DNA from: Circinella minor
Lineage: Eukaryota; Mucoromycota; Mucoromycetes; Mucorales; Lichtheimiaceae
Reading direction: 5' to 3'
Length of the DNA stretch: 64,000 bases
Assembly: GCA_016758965.1 (NCBI GenBank)
Contig: JAEPRB010000029.1
Location: forward strand, 222,339-286,338
A program made the translations under genes and the position numbers. Below, piece after piece: positions 11,421 through 24,876 of the stretch (its first letter is position 1; each line of letters starts with the position of its first letter). Under the pieces are notes generated by a model. The model was given only the letters and a program-made list of their open reading frames with translations. It was not told the origin of the DNA and made no database searches.

Positions 11421-14400
11421 CTCGAAATTATAATTAAAAAATTTGAAAAATGAGCTCCGGCTCCCTACAAAAAAAATTACTGCTTAACTTCTCCCTTCTA
11501 AGTTGATCCAGTCAAAGACATCAATGGATCATGATAATAGGCAAAATTCTTCTTCTGCTTCATATAGCTTTAGAGGCATAAGACTACCAATACTGCAGTT
11601 ATTTTATTATCCTTCATAAGTTTGACTGCGAGTTCTCGTCAATAACTCAATTAATATTATCAGTTTCAAACAGTAGTTTCTATATCAGAGCTCATATACC
11701 TACTTTAACTGTATTTATCCTTATGTTCATCATTCCTTTTGGTTAGTATATCCTTTTAGGCTTACATATTATAACCAATTCACTGATACAAATATCAACT
11801 AAGCTATTTTTTATTAAATAAATTTATTACAAATAAGCCACACATCATTTTACAGGATTTTTATAGGATTTACAGGATTTTTACAGGATTTACAGGATTT
11901 TTACAGGATTTACAGGATTTACAGGATTTCATTTACCCCGATTCCTAAATAGGTATAGCTTACATGCTTTCGCAGGAATTTACAAAACTTTTTTATGGTG
12001 TGGGCTAAACACATTAAAATGGAGAGCTAGAGCTAACTTATACTAGAGCGAACAAAAAAATAAAAATAACACGCTTCTGTGAGACACAATTTATTTCTAG
12101 TCTGTTACATTTACCTTTTATGTAATATTTGAATACGTGTTCACTCTTAAACCTGGTTATTGCCATAAAATAACTGTCAAAATTCGTTAGAATGTCTTAA
12201 AAATGGAGTTACAGTGTTCAATGTCCAACCATATAGCGTTTTAAAAATTGATTGCGTAAGTATACACACCGAGAATACTGGTTATCTCAAGGTTAACTCA
12301 ATGGCAGTAATTTGACTTATTTTAATTCAATTCAAATGCTATGCACGTAGCTACGATTTTGTAAACTTTTATATGGCGTTGTTTTATATTTATATTTTAG
12401 TAATTGTATTGATGTTTTACGTATGGAGTAAATCGATGACCAGACAAATATACTAGTTGATAAAATTTTGTATTGGGAGATTCCAAAAAGTGCATTTGAT
12501 TCTTCCATTTTTTATATTTTTAAGCGCAAAACACAGCAGTAACAAATTTTATACTTGATCATCATGGCAACCATATAACTGATGCTTTATTGTTTCTCTT
12601 TTCCTTTAAATAATTGTCATTCTCTTCTATCTTTATAAATCCAAACTTACATTTTTACTTAGGAGCAAAATAATATGGTCTACAAGGTATTTAATAAAAT
12701 AACGAGTCACCCTTAATAAAAAGTATAAAAATAACCCTCTTTCTCAACTTTTTTTGTCCCTTTCTAACGTATGTACAATGTTAAGTTATATTTTTCACTT
12801 TTCTCATTTTTTTTGACACTCCATTTGTTTTGCTTTTTATGTTCATCTACCCTCATTTTTATTCTACATCATTTATATATATATATATATATACAATTTA
12901 GTGATTTTTTGTTACTGTTACGTATGTAATCACAATAACTTATAAAATAGTCAAAGAAGTTGTATATAGATAAGCATATATTTTCACTATATATTTTTAT
13001 TGAGAAGAGAGGAAGAGAAAGGGGGATAAGAGAGAGAGTAAGCTAAGTCACTAGCACACCGTCGTCCACTTTCCTTGGTGACTAGCTTTGACAAGAACTT
13101 GTTGCTTTTTTTATTCCGTTTCTTGAAACAGTAATGCTCTTATTCGCAACACTTCTTTCTTTTAAGATTTACACAAGCGCACAAGCTTAAATTCCAATTC
13201 TGGTTTTGCTCTTTTGCTATCATCCTGGTTGAAGGTATTTTAATTATTGTAATGCTTACTAGAAATAAATTTGTGAATTTTAATATGATCCATTTACTAC
13301 TATTATTGTTGTAGATTATATTAGCTCTTCGAACGGGATTGTATTCATGTCTTTGATGATTAAAAAATAAGAAAAATAAAAGCAAAACAGTATTAACAGA
13401 ATAAAATGAAATTAGTGCTAGTCTGTATATACACTCATATGTATGTTATAACAAAAAAAAAAAACGATTAAAGGTATTTCTTATGTACTACTGTTATATC
13501 TTTACTGATAAAGGCTGTAAATAGTATAATTTTCAATAAAATTGTTATTGCATACTTTTTTTAACTTATTAATTGCTAATTTGCACAATTTTTGCTTATT
13601 GTGTCTGTTTGTATCATTTATATACTCCAAGAATTATCATGTTGTTTTTCTATTTAAAGGTATATATTACCTATAATAGTTGTAAATTTATATATATATA
13701 AATCTGGTTAGGATAATATTTATTGTTAATACCAAGCTTGTAAATAAGAGTTAAAAATAACAATATGTATTCTTATGAGTTTGACTTAAGATCAAGTGCT
13801 ACGTACTACTGCTTACTCTTATTGAAACAAAGCTTAATTGATTCAGTAGAAAAGTAAGAGCAAGAAAAAAGTTTATATGAGCAATTGAGAGTGAAGCATA
13901 CCACATAAAAGAAAAAGAAAGATCTTTATAGCGTGCAATTATTACTATTTTTTTTACTATGTAAGCACGTAATTTTTGAAAGACATGAATATTGTTCATA
14001 TAAATAGAAAAAGCAACCGTTCCTTTCGTCTATCATTATTAGATATACTTATAATTACTATTTTGAGTTGTTTTTTAAAATTTTGGATTTTTGATATTTA
14101 TCAATATCAGATTTAAAGAAGGACCCCTGAGTGAATACAATTAGTTAAAGCTAATACATAAAAAAATACATAAGAAATAGTCTTCTTTTTCAAAATATTT
14201 TTTAAACATTAAGGTACAAGTGCTTTGCCGACGCTCTTTAAAAAATACCCCTTAACGGCAGACCCCCATAATGAAAAACCAAAAGAGTACCAGTCTGAGA
14301 CACAGCCATCTAGGAAACATATTTTGTAACGTTCATAGAAACAAATATAAAAGTATGCTAACCTACTATTCCGAGAAAATATTTAAGAAGGAGGAAGACA

Positions 14401-15801
14401 GAAATAGAAACAAAAAGAATGTGATACTTTATTATTTATGTTTATCGAGTTATTGGTGTACTTTTTCTAATAACAGATCGGTTTTTCGATGGCTGTCAAC
14501 AGATAGAGTTATTAACTGCATGTTTGTTCCAAATAAGTAAAATATATATTTTTTTTCTACCCTGAAAATCTTTTATGGCTCTACGTACTTGTTTCTCCCT
14601 AGTAACATCAATTCCTTCTTGATTCCCCCCGTCTTTGGTGGTGTTCTGGTCAAGGCGCATAAGTATACATCATGAACTTTACGGGATGTTAGAAGTACAA
14701 ATATAATGCATCTATGCATGATCAGTTGATTGCATTTCATTTTAATATAAAAATGAACAAGAGGAGCATTTTGTTTTTCATCAATCATTTGCGTTTTTTT
14801 TTACTGAGACACCCCACTACTATTAAGAAATTGTAAGGACGGATAAACAATTATTCAATCATTATTTGCGCTAAATTTAGTAGAATAAATACTCCTTATA
14901 AAGTTAGTTCGATAAATGAATTTTAAGATTTGGAGTCGTCAATGTACATAATTTTGTCTGGGCTTTTTTTTTTAATTATAAACATATCTTTTTAGCACTA
15001 AAGTTGTCATGCGTGATATTTTATATATATACTTAGCATCAAAATGTTCTTATATAGCCTTCCATATGATACTTAGTATCTTAATAATTATGAGCACTAT
15101 ATTCTAGTGAAAAAAAAGGATCACATGAAGTGTATACTATTAGTTTGTTATTACAATAATGTATTTCTCACACGATTCTCGCTTTTAGTCTCTCTTCCTG
15201 TTCTTCTTCTTTTCATGACCATTCATTGGACTTTGATAAAAAGTAAATGTATTAAATATGACCGTATTTAAATAAAATAAGAAAGGGATAAGGGTATCAT
15301 ATGTATACAAATAAAAAAAACCTCTTCAATTACCTTAAAAGGGTATTTTTTTGTGCTTTTGTTCGGGTATCTCTGTATATTATTTGACACACAGTTTTTT
15401 TTTAATTGTACTACCTGGAAAGGGTGCCGAAAAAAGAAAGAAACGAAAACGTGCTTTGTTTTTATATACATAACAAACTTACCTCTATTCTCTTACTCCT
15501 CCGAACCTTTTTTTTTTCTTTTTAATATTACTTTTTGAATACAAAAAGGATTTTTTTTTTGTTATAATACAGCAAGAAAAAGGTGCGTATTCCTCATCAA
15601 GTAAATCAATATATTAAAAGAATGAGAAGCATTTTTTTTATTTCACAACAATAAGTTCTACTACTTTTACTAATTCTTTTCTTTTATTCCATCTTGTCAA
15701 AAAATAGAACTTACCCTCTCTAGCTTTTCTTTTTCTTTTTATTTTTCTTTTTTACTGAAAGAATAACAACTTAACGCGGCCCCCAACCTTTCCTTTAAAT
15801 C
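11421..15801. other. 4.4-kb intergenic region without a recognised gene
   Basis: Apart from the minisatellite near its left end, I see only A/T-rich DNA with short random open frames (for example 89 codons at 14271-14540 plus, and 81 codons at 13385-13140 minus). These have no motif, no partner exons and repetitive Lys/Asn/Ile codons. The last 150 bp before 15802 are pyrimidine-rich, as before several genes here, and probably form the promoter and leader of the PH-domain gene. Confidence 0.5.
11848..11929. repeat. Minisatellite of eight TACAGGATT-type units with alternating 11/9-bp spacing
   Basis: TA(C/T)AGG begins at 11851, 11862, 11871, 11882, 11891, 11902, 11911 and 11920. Spacing is therefore 11, 9, 11, 9, 11, 9, 9, meaning a 20-bp double unit expanded about three and a half times. 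One unit has TATAGG. No reading frame runs through it. Confidence 0.9.
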
Positions 15802-18800
15802 ATGACCGACTTTGGGTTTCAAAACCTGAAAATCTCGGAACATCACAATAACGGCAGTGACCGAGAACTGCCATTACCAACTCATCACGACGCTAACCAA
15901 AATTATGATTATACTCAACAACAACAACAACAACAGCAGCAGCAGCAGCAGCAGCACTATTATAACGACCATCAATATGATCAAGAACAAAAGCAACCAC
16001 AATATTATCAGGAACAACAACACCACTATCAACAAGAACAACAATTTACGACACCTGGTATTGCTGTGGAGGGGGTAATGTGGGAGGATCAAGACAAATA
16101 TGATGACGAAGAAGATGATAAACCACTTAGTGGAGGTATGGTAGCTCCTGTTTCTGGAGCTCCACCACCACCACCACCCAAACAAACTTTGTTACAGATG
16201 CATGAAGAACAGCAACAGCAACAGCAAGAGGAAGAGCCACCGTTTTTTAATGAACCAACATCTGTTGCCCGACCTGTTTCTTACCGAAACCAAGCAGCTA
16301 TTCAGATTAATTCGAATCGACCTTCACGTTTTATTAAAGCTGATCCAGTCAACAATGCAGCAGCAGCCATGGCATTACCTCCCGATTTACAAAATATTCA
16401 ACGTCTTTATGAACAATATCAATGGAAGGTTTATATGGAAGGATATCTTTATCGCAAGGCTGAGAATAAACGTACCAGTGGTGATGAAATGTGGATTCGA
16501 TCTTATGTAGAATTAGCTGGACCTGTTTTAACCTTGTGGGATGCTGATGAACCTGGAGAAGGAGATGTTATGCCACATTACGTCAACATTTCGGATGCTA
16601 CCACTGTTGGATTGAATGAACATGGAATGATTTCGCTGACAACAGGTGGATCTAGTAAATACTTATTCGAGTTTGTGGATGATAATACAGGAGAATCAGA
16701 TCGTGCTACCGAATTGGAACGATGGGTTCGAGCTATTCGATTATCTTGTTTTGAAGGTGCTCGCGTTCATGAAATTTATACTAAAAAGTTTATTATGCGA
16801 AACAAGAATATACAAACGGATGATGATGATGATGAGGAAGAGGAGGATTTGTTGGCGAAACCCAAAACAAAGATGGAAGGATTTGTCCAAGTGCGATTTT
16901 CGGGTATTGGTGAATGGCAAAAATATTGGGTGGTTGTATCGGATCGACGTAATGAGAAAAAGTTGTTTGGTAAAAAAAAGGTTCCATCCCATGGACATAT
17001 TATGTTTTATGAATCGAAAAAGGCCAAACATCCAGTCATGACACTTCTCAATGTCTCTCAAGCTTATACGGTTTACCCTGAAACACCCCAATTGATTGAT
17101 ATGGTGACTTTACTCAAGGTAGATGGTCGTATTGCTACCGAAGAGGAAGCAGCACAACAGCAGGAAGAAGGTGTTGAAGCTACTTTGTCGTCAGCAAATA
17201 CAACAAGTGTTCTTATGATGACAGCCAATACAATTGAACTTGTTCAATGGCTTGTTAGTGTATATGATGTTTTCAAGCTCTATGGTCGTCCTTCCCAACT
17301 GATTCGTGATCCTACCAATACAAATGCTCTTAATTTTGGTGAGATGGTTTCTGGCGATCGTTTGTTCCTTGAAGTGGATGAATTAAATCATTTGAACGTA
17401 CGTGACGACGATATGACCAAAAACAGAAATACCATGACACAAATGATTGCCACCAAGCTTAAACAGCAAATTATTAATCGACAACCAGGAATGCCCAATG
17501 GTCCTCAAATTCCAGGTAGTGGTGGTATGGGCTCAAGAACGAACAGTATGCCACAAATTGCTCCAGGAAATAATAGTAATCCCCGGCAATCACGTCAGCG
17601 TACGGTTTCTGCGGATCAAGAGCCAATGGTAAACCCTCGCGCTACTATGATGAATATGGGTAATAACAATGTACCTTATGGCGCTAACCGTGGTTCTATG
17701 TATCCATCAATGGGTGGTCATCCTGGTATGATGCATCAACAGCAACGAGCATCTGCTATGCCACAGTTCCAACAACAGCAACAACTACAGCAACAGCAAC
17801 AACAGCAACAACAACAACAGCGAGCATCTGCTATGCCACCACGAAGTCAATCAGGCAAAGTCATTTACGCTAGTGATGAAAGTGACGAAGAAGATGAAGA
17901 TGAAGATGAAGAAAGTGATAGTGACGATGATTCTGTATTTGGTGATAAATCATCATCCGACAAGAAACAAGCTGCAAACAAGGGCATATCTTCACCTACA
18001 TCACCGCAATCACCTCTTGAGAAAAAGTTGGCAAACTCAACTAGCTCTATATCGATCCCTGAAATCAAGACCGACTCATCCAGTCTTCTTGAATCTGTAC
18101 AAGAAGCCACTGAAAAGAAGTACCCTACAAAAGAAGAAGGAAGACGAATTAGTATTGAATCTGATGATACCCCATCCGTTACAGATGTTAAAGGAAAACA
18201 TATAGCTAAAAACCATGACAGCGATGAAAGTGATTCGGATGAAGATGAAAATGAAGCAGAAAAGAAGGTCGCTCGTTTGCAAAAAGTAGGTCCGCGACCA
18301 AGTTTGAGTGAATCAGACGAAGATAGTGAACAAGATAGCGATGATTCTGAAGATTCCGGAGATGATGATGACGACGCCAGTAGTACGGAACAATACATAC
18401 CCCACAGACCTAAATCACGATGGCCTCAACAGCAACAATTGCCTCAAAGTGCTAGTGCATCTGATTTACATCGAGCCAGTGCCATGCCATCGCCACAACA
18501 ACAACAATTTGACATGGATCCCAACATGTATAACCAATACGAACAATATTATTATCAACAACAGCAACAAAATAATCTTGCTCGTGGACAACCCGTTATT
18601 GATGAAGATGGGCCCGTTATTCCTCAATTGGGTGAAGAATTTGCCAATCCACATAGTTTACTCGGTGCTAATCAAGTAAAACAAGAACAAACAAATATTC
18701 GTGAACAAGCAGAATATGCTAAGGCTACAGGTCAACCGCTGGTTCAATTGGCACAAAAACAAAGTGCACCCCGTGCTGGTTTAGTTGGTATGATTTCTCA

Positions 18801-19540
18801 AATTGAACATGAAAAGAAGGATCAAAGCAAGGGTCGAATGTTTAATGCAGAAAGAGAACAAATGATGGAACGAGAACGCTATATGATGGAACAAAGACAA
18901 CAAGCCATGATGGTAAGAGTTTTTCGTTTATAAAAACGTTCATTAATGATATTCATATAGCCAGTAATTAACAGTGGGTTGGTTTATTTTATTTTATTTT
19001 TAGAACCCAATGATGGGTATGAATATGGGCATGGGCATGATGGATCCTCGTATGTCGATGATGCCTCCCAATATGATGGGTGGTGGTAATAATCCTCATG
19101 CATCTATGATGATGATGTCACCCATGATGATGGACCCTCGGATGTCGATGATGCCACCCAACATGATGGGCGGTGGTAATGGAAACAATGGTGGAGGAAG
19201 TAGCAACCAACATGCATCCATGATGATGCCTCCTATGATGGACCCTCGAATGTCAATGATACCTCCAAATATGATGGGTGGAAATAATAACGGGGGTGGT
19301 GGAGGAAACAACCAACATGCATCTATGATGATGCCTCCCATGATGGATCCAAGAATGTCAATGATGCCCCCAAATATGATGATGTACAATAATATGTGGA
19401 ATAATAATAATGGATACAATAATCAACAATATAGTAACACAGGCAATCAAGGCATCAAAGAAGAAGATGAAGATGACGATGATGATGTGCCACTCGGCGC
19501 TGGCAGCCACTCAAAATCGCATCAACGCCAGAAAAATTAA
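15802..19540 (+). CDS. PH-domain protein of the Caf120/Skg3 type, two exons, 1215 aa
   Basis: Exons 15802-18912 and 19004-19540 join in phase 0 (CCATGATG then AACCCAATG). In yeast, Caf120 is a Ccr4-Not-associated protein and Skg3 a bud-neck protein; the function here is inferred from that similarity. After a polyGln and acidic N-terminus (about residues 1-200), a first PH domain begins near residue 210 (WKVYMEGYLYRKAENKRTSG, IRSYVELAGPVLTLWDADEP, ERWVRAIRLSCFEGARVHEI). A second PH-like module follows near residue 350 (KMEGFVQVRFSGIGEWQKYW to VQWLVSVYDVFKLYGRPSQL). The rest is low complexity: polyGln near 655-675, several Ser/Asp/Glu-rich acidic blocks, and the C-terminal RASAMP-type motifs. 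Exon 2 encodes four Met/Pro-rich repeats with MDPRMSM(M/I)PPNMM and ends with an acidic stretch and a basic tail. The ATG at 15802 follows a pyrimidine-rich leader. Confidence 0.88.
15919..15954 (+). repeat. CAA/CAG trinucleotide tract (polyGln) in the PH-domain gene
   Basis: An uninterrupted run of CAA then CAG codons encodes polyGln close to the N-terminus of the Caf120/Skg3-like protein. A second tract is at about 17767-17820. Such mixed tracts vary in length between strains in fungi; that variability is expected here but not shown. Confidence 0.9.
19020..19390 (+). repeat. Four in-frame Met/Pro-rich repeats in exon 2 of the PH-domain gene
   Basis: The ATGTC(G/A)ATGAT core of the MDPRMSM motif begins at 19052, 19142, 19250 and 19355. 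Periods are therefore 90, 108 and 105 bp (30, 36 and 35 residues). The units consist of HASMM, PPMMDPRMSM, PPNMMGG and a Gly/Asn spacer of changing length. The repeat is seen at both DNA and protein level. Confidence 0.9.
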
Positions 19541-20085
19541 AAACTCCATCTTGCATAAAAAATTATTCCCCTTCTGTCAACTTTTCTTTCCTCTCTTCAC
19601 CCTATTATAATGTCTTTCTTCTTTTCCCTTTTTTTTTGTCACAATATCACTTTATTATCATCATTTTAATTATTATTGTCACTAAATGCATAAAAATGCA
19701 TTTAAATTGATGGACCTAGATTCATAATTTACAGAATTATTTTAAGCTTTTGTTTTGATGGATAATGATTCCGACAATGATGATTTTATAGTATATCTTT
19801 TAACGTATACATGATGTTTAATGAGGGTGTACGACCGAGAAATTTGTTAAGTTTACTTTGATGTAGATCACTTGAATACACGCGATAATTAATGGATTGC
19901 CTATAGGCTAGATTTTTTTTTTATCTTTTTGATGAGAAGTTCGGAGGCTAATCCCATGCAAAAATCAGATCTGTTAGTGAGTCATTTTCCATCGCTGCCA
20001 CTTAAATCCGAATTTTTTTATCTCTATTAATCTTTTTCTTTTCTTCTTTGAAACATATACACTTTACAACCTCATTATACACACA
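19541..20085. other. Spacer between the PH-domain gene and threonine synthase
   Basis: This holds the 3' region of the PH-domain gene and the pyrimidine-rich leader of the next gene. No further gene was seen. Confidence 0.6.
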
Positions 20086-21803
20086 ATGAAGTATCGATCA
20101 ACTCGTGGTCAAGCCAAAAACTATTCTTTTGAAGAAACTGTCATGACTGGTTTGTCACCCGATGGTGGTTTATTCATTCCTCACCACATTCCAGTTTTAC
20201 CTGCCAATTGGCGTCAAAAGTGGTCTAAGCTTAGCTTCCAAGAACTTGCCGTCGAGATCTTGAGCTTGTTTATTGATGAGTCTGAAATGCCTCGTTCTGA
20301 TTTGGAGGATCTTGTTCAACGATCCTATGCTACTTTCCGTCACGATCAAGTCACTCCATTGGCCAAGATCCGTGATGGTCTTTATGTTCTTGAATTGTTC
20401 CATGGTCCTACTTTTGCTTTCAAGGACGTTGCCTTACAGTTTGTTGGTAACTTGTTTGAATACTTTTTAGAACGTCGTAACCGTGAAGACAAGTCTGGTA
20501 AAACTCACCGCCTAACCGTTGTTGGAGCTACTTCTGGCGATACTGGCAGGTAATTGCATATATATATATATATATATATAAAACACACCTAATTATAAAC
20601 AAAAAAAGAAAGGAGACCACTAAACATTATTTTTTATATGTATAACTATTTAGTGCTGCCATTTACGGTCTTCGCAACAAAAAGAACGTTTCTGTCTTCA
20701 TCCTTCATCCAAAGGGTCGTGTCAGTCCTATCCAAGAAGCACAAATGACCACTGTTCTTGACGAGAACGTTCACAACTTGTCTGTTGAAGGAACTTTCGA
20801 TGATTGTCAAGATATTGTCAAAAACTTGTTTGGTAACAAAGAATTCAACGACCGCCATCATCTCGGTGCTGTCAACTCGATTAATTGGGCACGTATCCTT
20901 GCACAAACTGTCTACTACTTTAATGCCTACTTTTCACTTTTGCGTGAACTCAACATTGATCCTGCATCTAGCCAAGCTGAAGAAGTCAACTTTAACTTCT
21001 CCGTGCCAACAGGTAACTTTGGTGATATCTTAGCTGGTTACTATGCTTATCGTATGGGTTTACCTGCTAATAAGTTGATTGTCGCCACAAACGAAAACGA
21101 TATTCTTTACCGATTCTTTGAGAGCAGTGCCTATGAAAAACAAACCGGTGCTGACGGTAATGTCAAAGAAACCCTTTCTCCGGCTATGGATATCTTGGTT
21201 TCATCCAACTTTGAACGTCTTTTGTGGTATTTGGCTCGTGATGCTGAAGTTGATGGTGGTAAGACCGAAGTCGCTGCTGCAGATAGCTCAGTCAATGAAA
21301 AGTTATGTGATGAAGCAGGTCAAACTGTTGCCACTTGGATGCAGCAACTCAAGGAAGTAGGCAGCTTCAAGGTCAATGATGCTGTTGTATTAAATGCTCG
21401 CAAGGTATTTGATTCTGCTATGGTGACTGATAAAGAAACACTTGATACAATCCGTGAATTCTTCGATAAGCCTGGTCAAGCCTCATATGTCCTTGATCCT
21501 CATACCTCAGTCGGTGTTACTGCTGCTGAACAAGTAACCAAGCGTGATCAATTACTTGCATATCCCAAGGGCAAAGAAATCATGATTTGTCTTGCTACCG
21601 CTCATCCTGCCAAGTTCTCTGAAGCTGTTGAAACTGCACTCAAGTCTGCTCCTGGATTCGATTTCCAAAAGGATGTTTTACCTTCTGAATTCCATGGTTT
21701 GTTAGATAAGGAACGTCGGGTTGTTCCTGTTGAACGTGCTGATCCCAAGCTTGTCATTGAAGTCATTGAACGTGAATTACGTGGTGAAGGAATCCAATTT
21801 TAG
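20086..21803 (+). CDS. THR4: Threonine synthase, two exons, 537 aa
   Basis: This PLP enzyme converts O-phosphohomoserine to threonine, the last step of threonine synthesis in the cytosol. Exons 20086-20549 and 20654-21803 join within the codon after TSGDTG (AG|T, Ser). The start MKYRSTRGQ matches the usual fungal N-terminus. Visible features are the N-terminal domain (SPDGGLFIPHHIP), the PLP-lysine motif HGPTFAFKDVALQ near residue 110, the phosphate-binding SGDTGSAA at the exon junction, and SVPTGNFGDILAGYYA near residue 300. It ends ERELRGEGIQF. Length is close to the 514 aa of the yeast enzyme. The intron contains a (TA)n run (about 20558-20580). Codon use is biased (AAG, GTC, CGT, GGT), suggesting good expression. 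Confidence 0.96.
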
Positions 21804-22397
21804 AATGTATACGTATAAGATAAATTATAATATATCTTAAAACAACTTTTAAAAGCCGATCTTTTTTTCTCTCATTCTTTAATCTGCCCTTTCCTTTATT
21901 TCCTTTTTAAAATATTTGACGTAAGATATATCAATATTAAAAAGTTTTCCTTTGTTTTTTTTATTTATTTTATTAATTAAAATTATTTGTTTTTCATTGT
22001 TCATATCTTTACCAATACAAACTAAATGATCATATTTTAAATGAGTGCAAATTGATGGGTGGTTTTTTTTGTAAGAGCAAAAGGCCAAAATCTATAATAC
22101 TAATTTTAGATCAGTTACAGAAAAAAAGTTAGTCCACGACATCCAAAAACCTTATTCAATAAAATATATCCCAATTCGGTAATATTTTACATAAAATATT
22201 TGAAGAATTATTTTTTTGTCTAGAAATAACAACAGTATGGATAAAACATATACATGAAAGTAAAGAATTGTGTTTAAAAAACAAAAACGTATATTTATAC
22301 ATTAGGATAATGTGGGTGTAGTCTACTCATACAAAATAATATATATATTTTTTATATAACAGCAAAAAAAAAACAAGTAAATGAAAAAAGACAGACT
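21804..22397. other. Convergent 3' spacer
   Basis: A/T-rich DNA between the ends of the convergent threonine synthase and LEA-2 genes. Nothing further was recognised. Confidence 0.6.
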
Positions 22398-23608
22398 TTA
22401 TCCACCAAAAAGTCCATCCAACGATCCCCCATCTGTAAGTCCTGGTATTCCTTGATCCTATATATACAATAAACATCGTTAAATAACAACTATTCATTAC
22501 TATGTACTTTTTCAAAAAGCAAACAACAGTTTTTTGTGAAGATGTATGTTTTACCTTTGTTAGTGGACATTTAAAAGATGCTGATGAATTAATAGTTGGA
22601 TTCACCTTGACAAACAATAATTTAGCTGTCAAATTAATTGTATAATCAACTGTCAAATCCTGTGTTTCTCCACCTGCTAATCCACATTTATCAATCAGTA
22701 TATTTAATATCGTTTTATGTGAGTCCGAAAAAGGGTCATAATTGATAGCAAAAGGAAATGTGAAATTAGAATCACTGTGAGATTCAATATGCTGGTAATC
22801 CATATATCCACCACCTATTTTTAGTTTTCCTGAAGGACTTGAAGAGTCAGGATAGTATGCCTACTTATACGTATAATACATATACATAAAAGGATAAAAG
22901 CAGCAAGCAGCATCGGGGCGTTTTTTTTTTTATTTTAGTAAAATGTTAATTTTTTTATTTAATGTAGTGCATTTAAACATACATTCTACCCATAAACAAA
23001 GATGCACTAATAGTAGTAGGATATGAACTTACTGTTGCATTAATATTAGACAAATCAATACTAAGTACATTCGGGTTTTTTATATTGATTAATAGCCCAA
23101 AATTAAAATTGAGCACATCACCATTATAAGATACTTCGGATTGGTTGGTAGGTGAACTTGTTACACCTGCAAAGTCCATTGTTGGCATGGTAAATGTTGC
23201 TAGTAAGACTACAAATACAATTATGATAATAATGATAGCAATAATAATAAACCACATAATCCATCGTGCCCAAACAGGTAAGCAGCAAGCACAACATAGA
23301 CATCGTATACATTGATTTCGTTCGGTCAATGGCTGTTTTTTTTGTTTTTCCATAGGTTGTAACCCTTCTTCTTGTTGGCCATAAAATTGCTGTGAAGAAA
23401 ATCCCTTTTCTTTATGATATAAATATACAGATCAGTCAGTCCTGTGTATTGCAAAATTATGTACCCTAATAAAATTACCTTTTTATTAATAATTACCTCG
23501 AGTTGGCGAATAATCATCATCAGGATATTTTGGTGGTACATAGTATGTGGTAGGTGCATGTCGTGGTGGCCGTGGTGGTGACTGAGAATCAAAAGATGCT
23601 GGTTCCAT
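22398..23608 (-). CDS. LEA-2 (LEA14-like) domain membrane protein, four exons, 284 aa
   Basis: Exons 23608-23497, 23409-23033, 22860-22555 and 22457-22398 total 855 nt and join in frame. The N-terminus is Pro-rich and cytosolic-looking, with a PPKY (PPxY) motif. A Cys-rich stretch follows (CIRCLCCACCLP), then one strongly hydrophobic helix (WIMWFIIIAIIIIIIVFVV). After it comes a beta-rich region typical of LEA-2/LEA14: FGLLINIKNPNVLSIDLSNI, then NATAYYP across the second splice, DSNFTFPFAINYDPF, and LTVDYTINLTAKLL. The domain is therefore probably outside the cytosol or in the vacuolar or ER lumen. Fungal members of this layout are mostly uncharacterised. I chose the GTAAGT donor at 23032 because it restores the NATAYYP motif; reading on would add SSYPTTISASLF and then stop. 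Confidence 0.82.
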
Positions 23609-24876
23609 TTTATTATATATATACGAGGATTCTCAACAAAAGAAAGAAAAAAACAAAGAAAATGTAAAGAGGGAGAAAAAGGGAGAAATAAGATAGCGAT
23701 GGATGCCAAGACACAAAATAACAAAAAAGAATGAAAGGACCGCCATTTATTATTATTAAATCCGGAGGTATAGTAAACAAATCAAAATAATAGATTCGCA
23801 CCCTTGATAAGTTTATGGAGCCCAGCGTATGAATTACTGCAGGTCTTGTAAATTTCCGGAACGGATTCTTCTGTGCATTTCCGAATATATAGGCAAGAGC
23901 AAACGCACCAAATCTTTTCGTTCAGAGTATGAACCTGCATGTATTTTGTCAAGGTGTTATTTATTACATTTAGTAGAAAGGAAATTTTATATATTAAAAA
24001 TTACAATATAAATGGGTGATACATATAATGTAATTGGAAATCAAGCGCGTTTCGGATTAAACTTTCTTTAGCGTATAAAAAAGTGTAGCCTGGATATTGA
24101 GTTGTCAAGATCTTTTTTAGATCAGTCAAAAATAGAGGAGAAGCGAAGAGATCGACGCTAAAATTAAGATGCATTCGGGTTGCTTTTTAGTACACTTCAC
24201 ATATATACAAACAAGAAAAATACATGGTGCAGTATGATTACACACAAGGTTCTTTGTTTGGTTTGTTATATTTTATGGCATTAATAAAAAAAAATAGCTT
24301 TTATTTATTATGCATATAAACACGTGGTTTTCGCTAGTTCGACTTATAATTAATTAACGCCTTCATCTACAAGAAAAACATCGGCGATTTTCGAAGGTAG
24401 TGGCGTAAATAATTAATAAACTTTACTTCAAATGATTGAAGATAATTGTGTTCTTATTAATAGTAGTCTGAATGTGACCATTAGCACGATCTGTGGGTTG
24501 AAAACTAATATAGTGCATGCATTTGTACAAATCAACCTATTGTATATAAAAGTTATATTTCAGTTCTCTCATCAATCATAATATGTATGCATTATATGCC
24601 ATCACAAAATATAAACATTTACTGTCATAACAACATAAGAGTAAAAATACTTTCTGATAATACAATATATATAATAAAATAAGGTTGTTCTACAAGGTAT
24701 ATATTTTAAAATAAATACTATTTCTATGTTCTGTTCCTGCAGATAAAGGATGACAAGGAGACGAAATCAGGGGGAGATTTGAGAAGCGATGAAGATGAAG
24801 AGAATAATATAAACAAGAGAAGTTTTTTTTTGATAAATGGATACAATGACAAAATGAGATTATCATCATCTTTTCC
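23609..24876. other. Intergenic DNA, no gene recognised
   Basis: Promoter region of the LEA-2 gene followed by A/T-rich DNA up to the stop of the MBOAT gene. Open frames here are short and without motifs. Confidence 0.5.

Noticed and set aside
14271..14540. 89-codon plus-strand frame in the large gene-free region
   Set aside because: Lys/Asn/Tyr-rich composition expected from A/T-rich DNA; no motif, no exon partners.
15874..16185. Leu/Ile-rich minus-strand frame resembling a membrane protein
   Set aside because: It is the complement of the CAA/CAG polyGln tract of the PH-domain gene.
17865..18398. 177-codon Ser-rich minus-strand frame
   Set aside because: Complement of Asp/Glu-rich acidic blocks of the PH-domain gene (GAT/GAA read as TC/ATC repeats).
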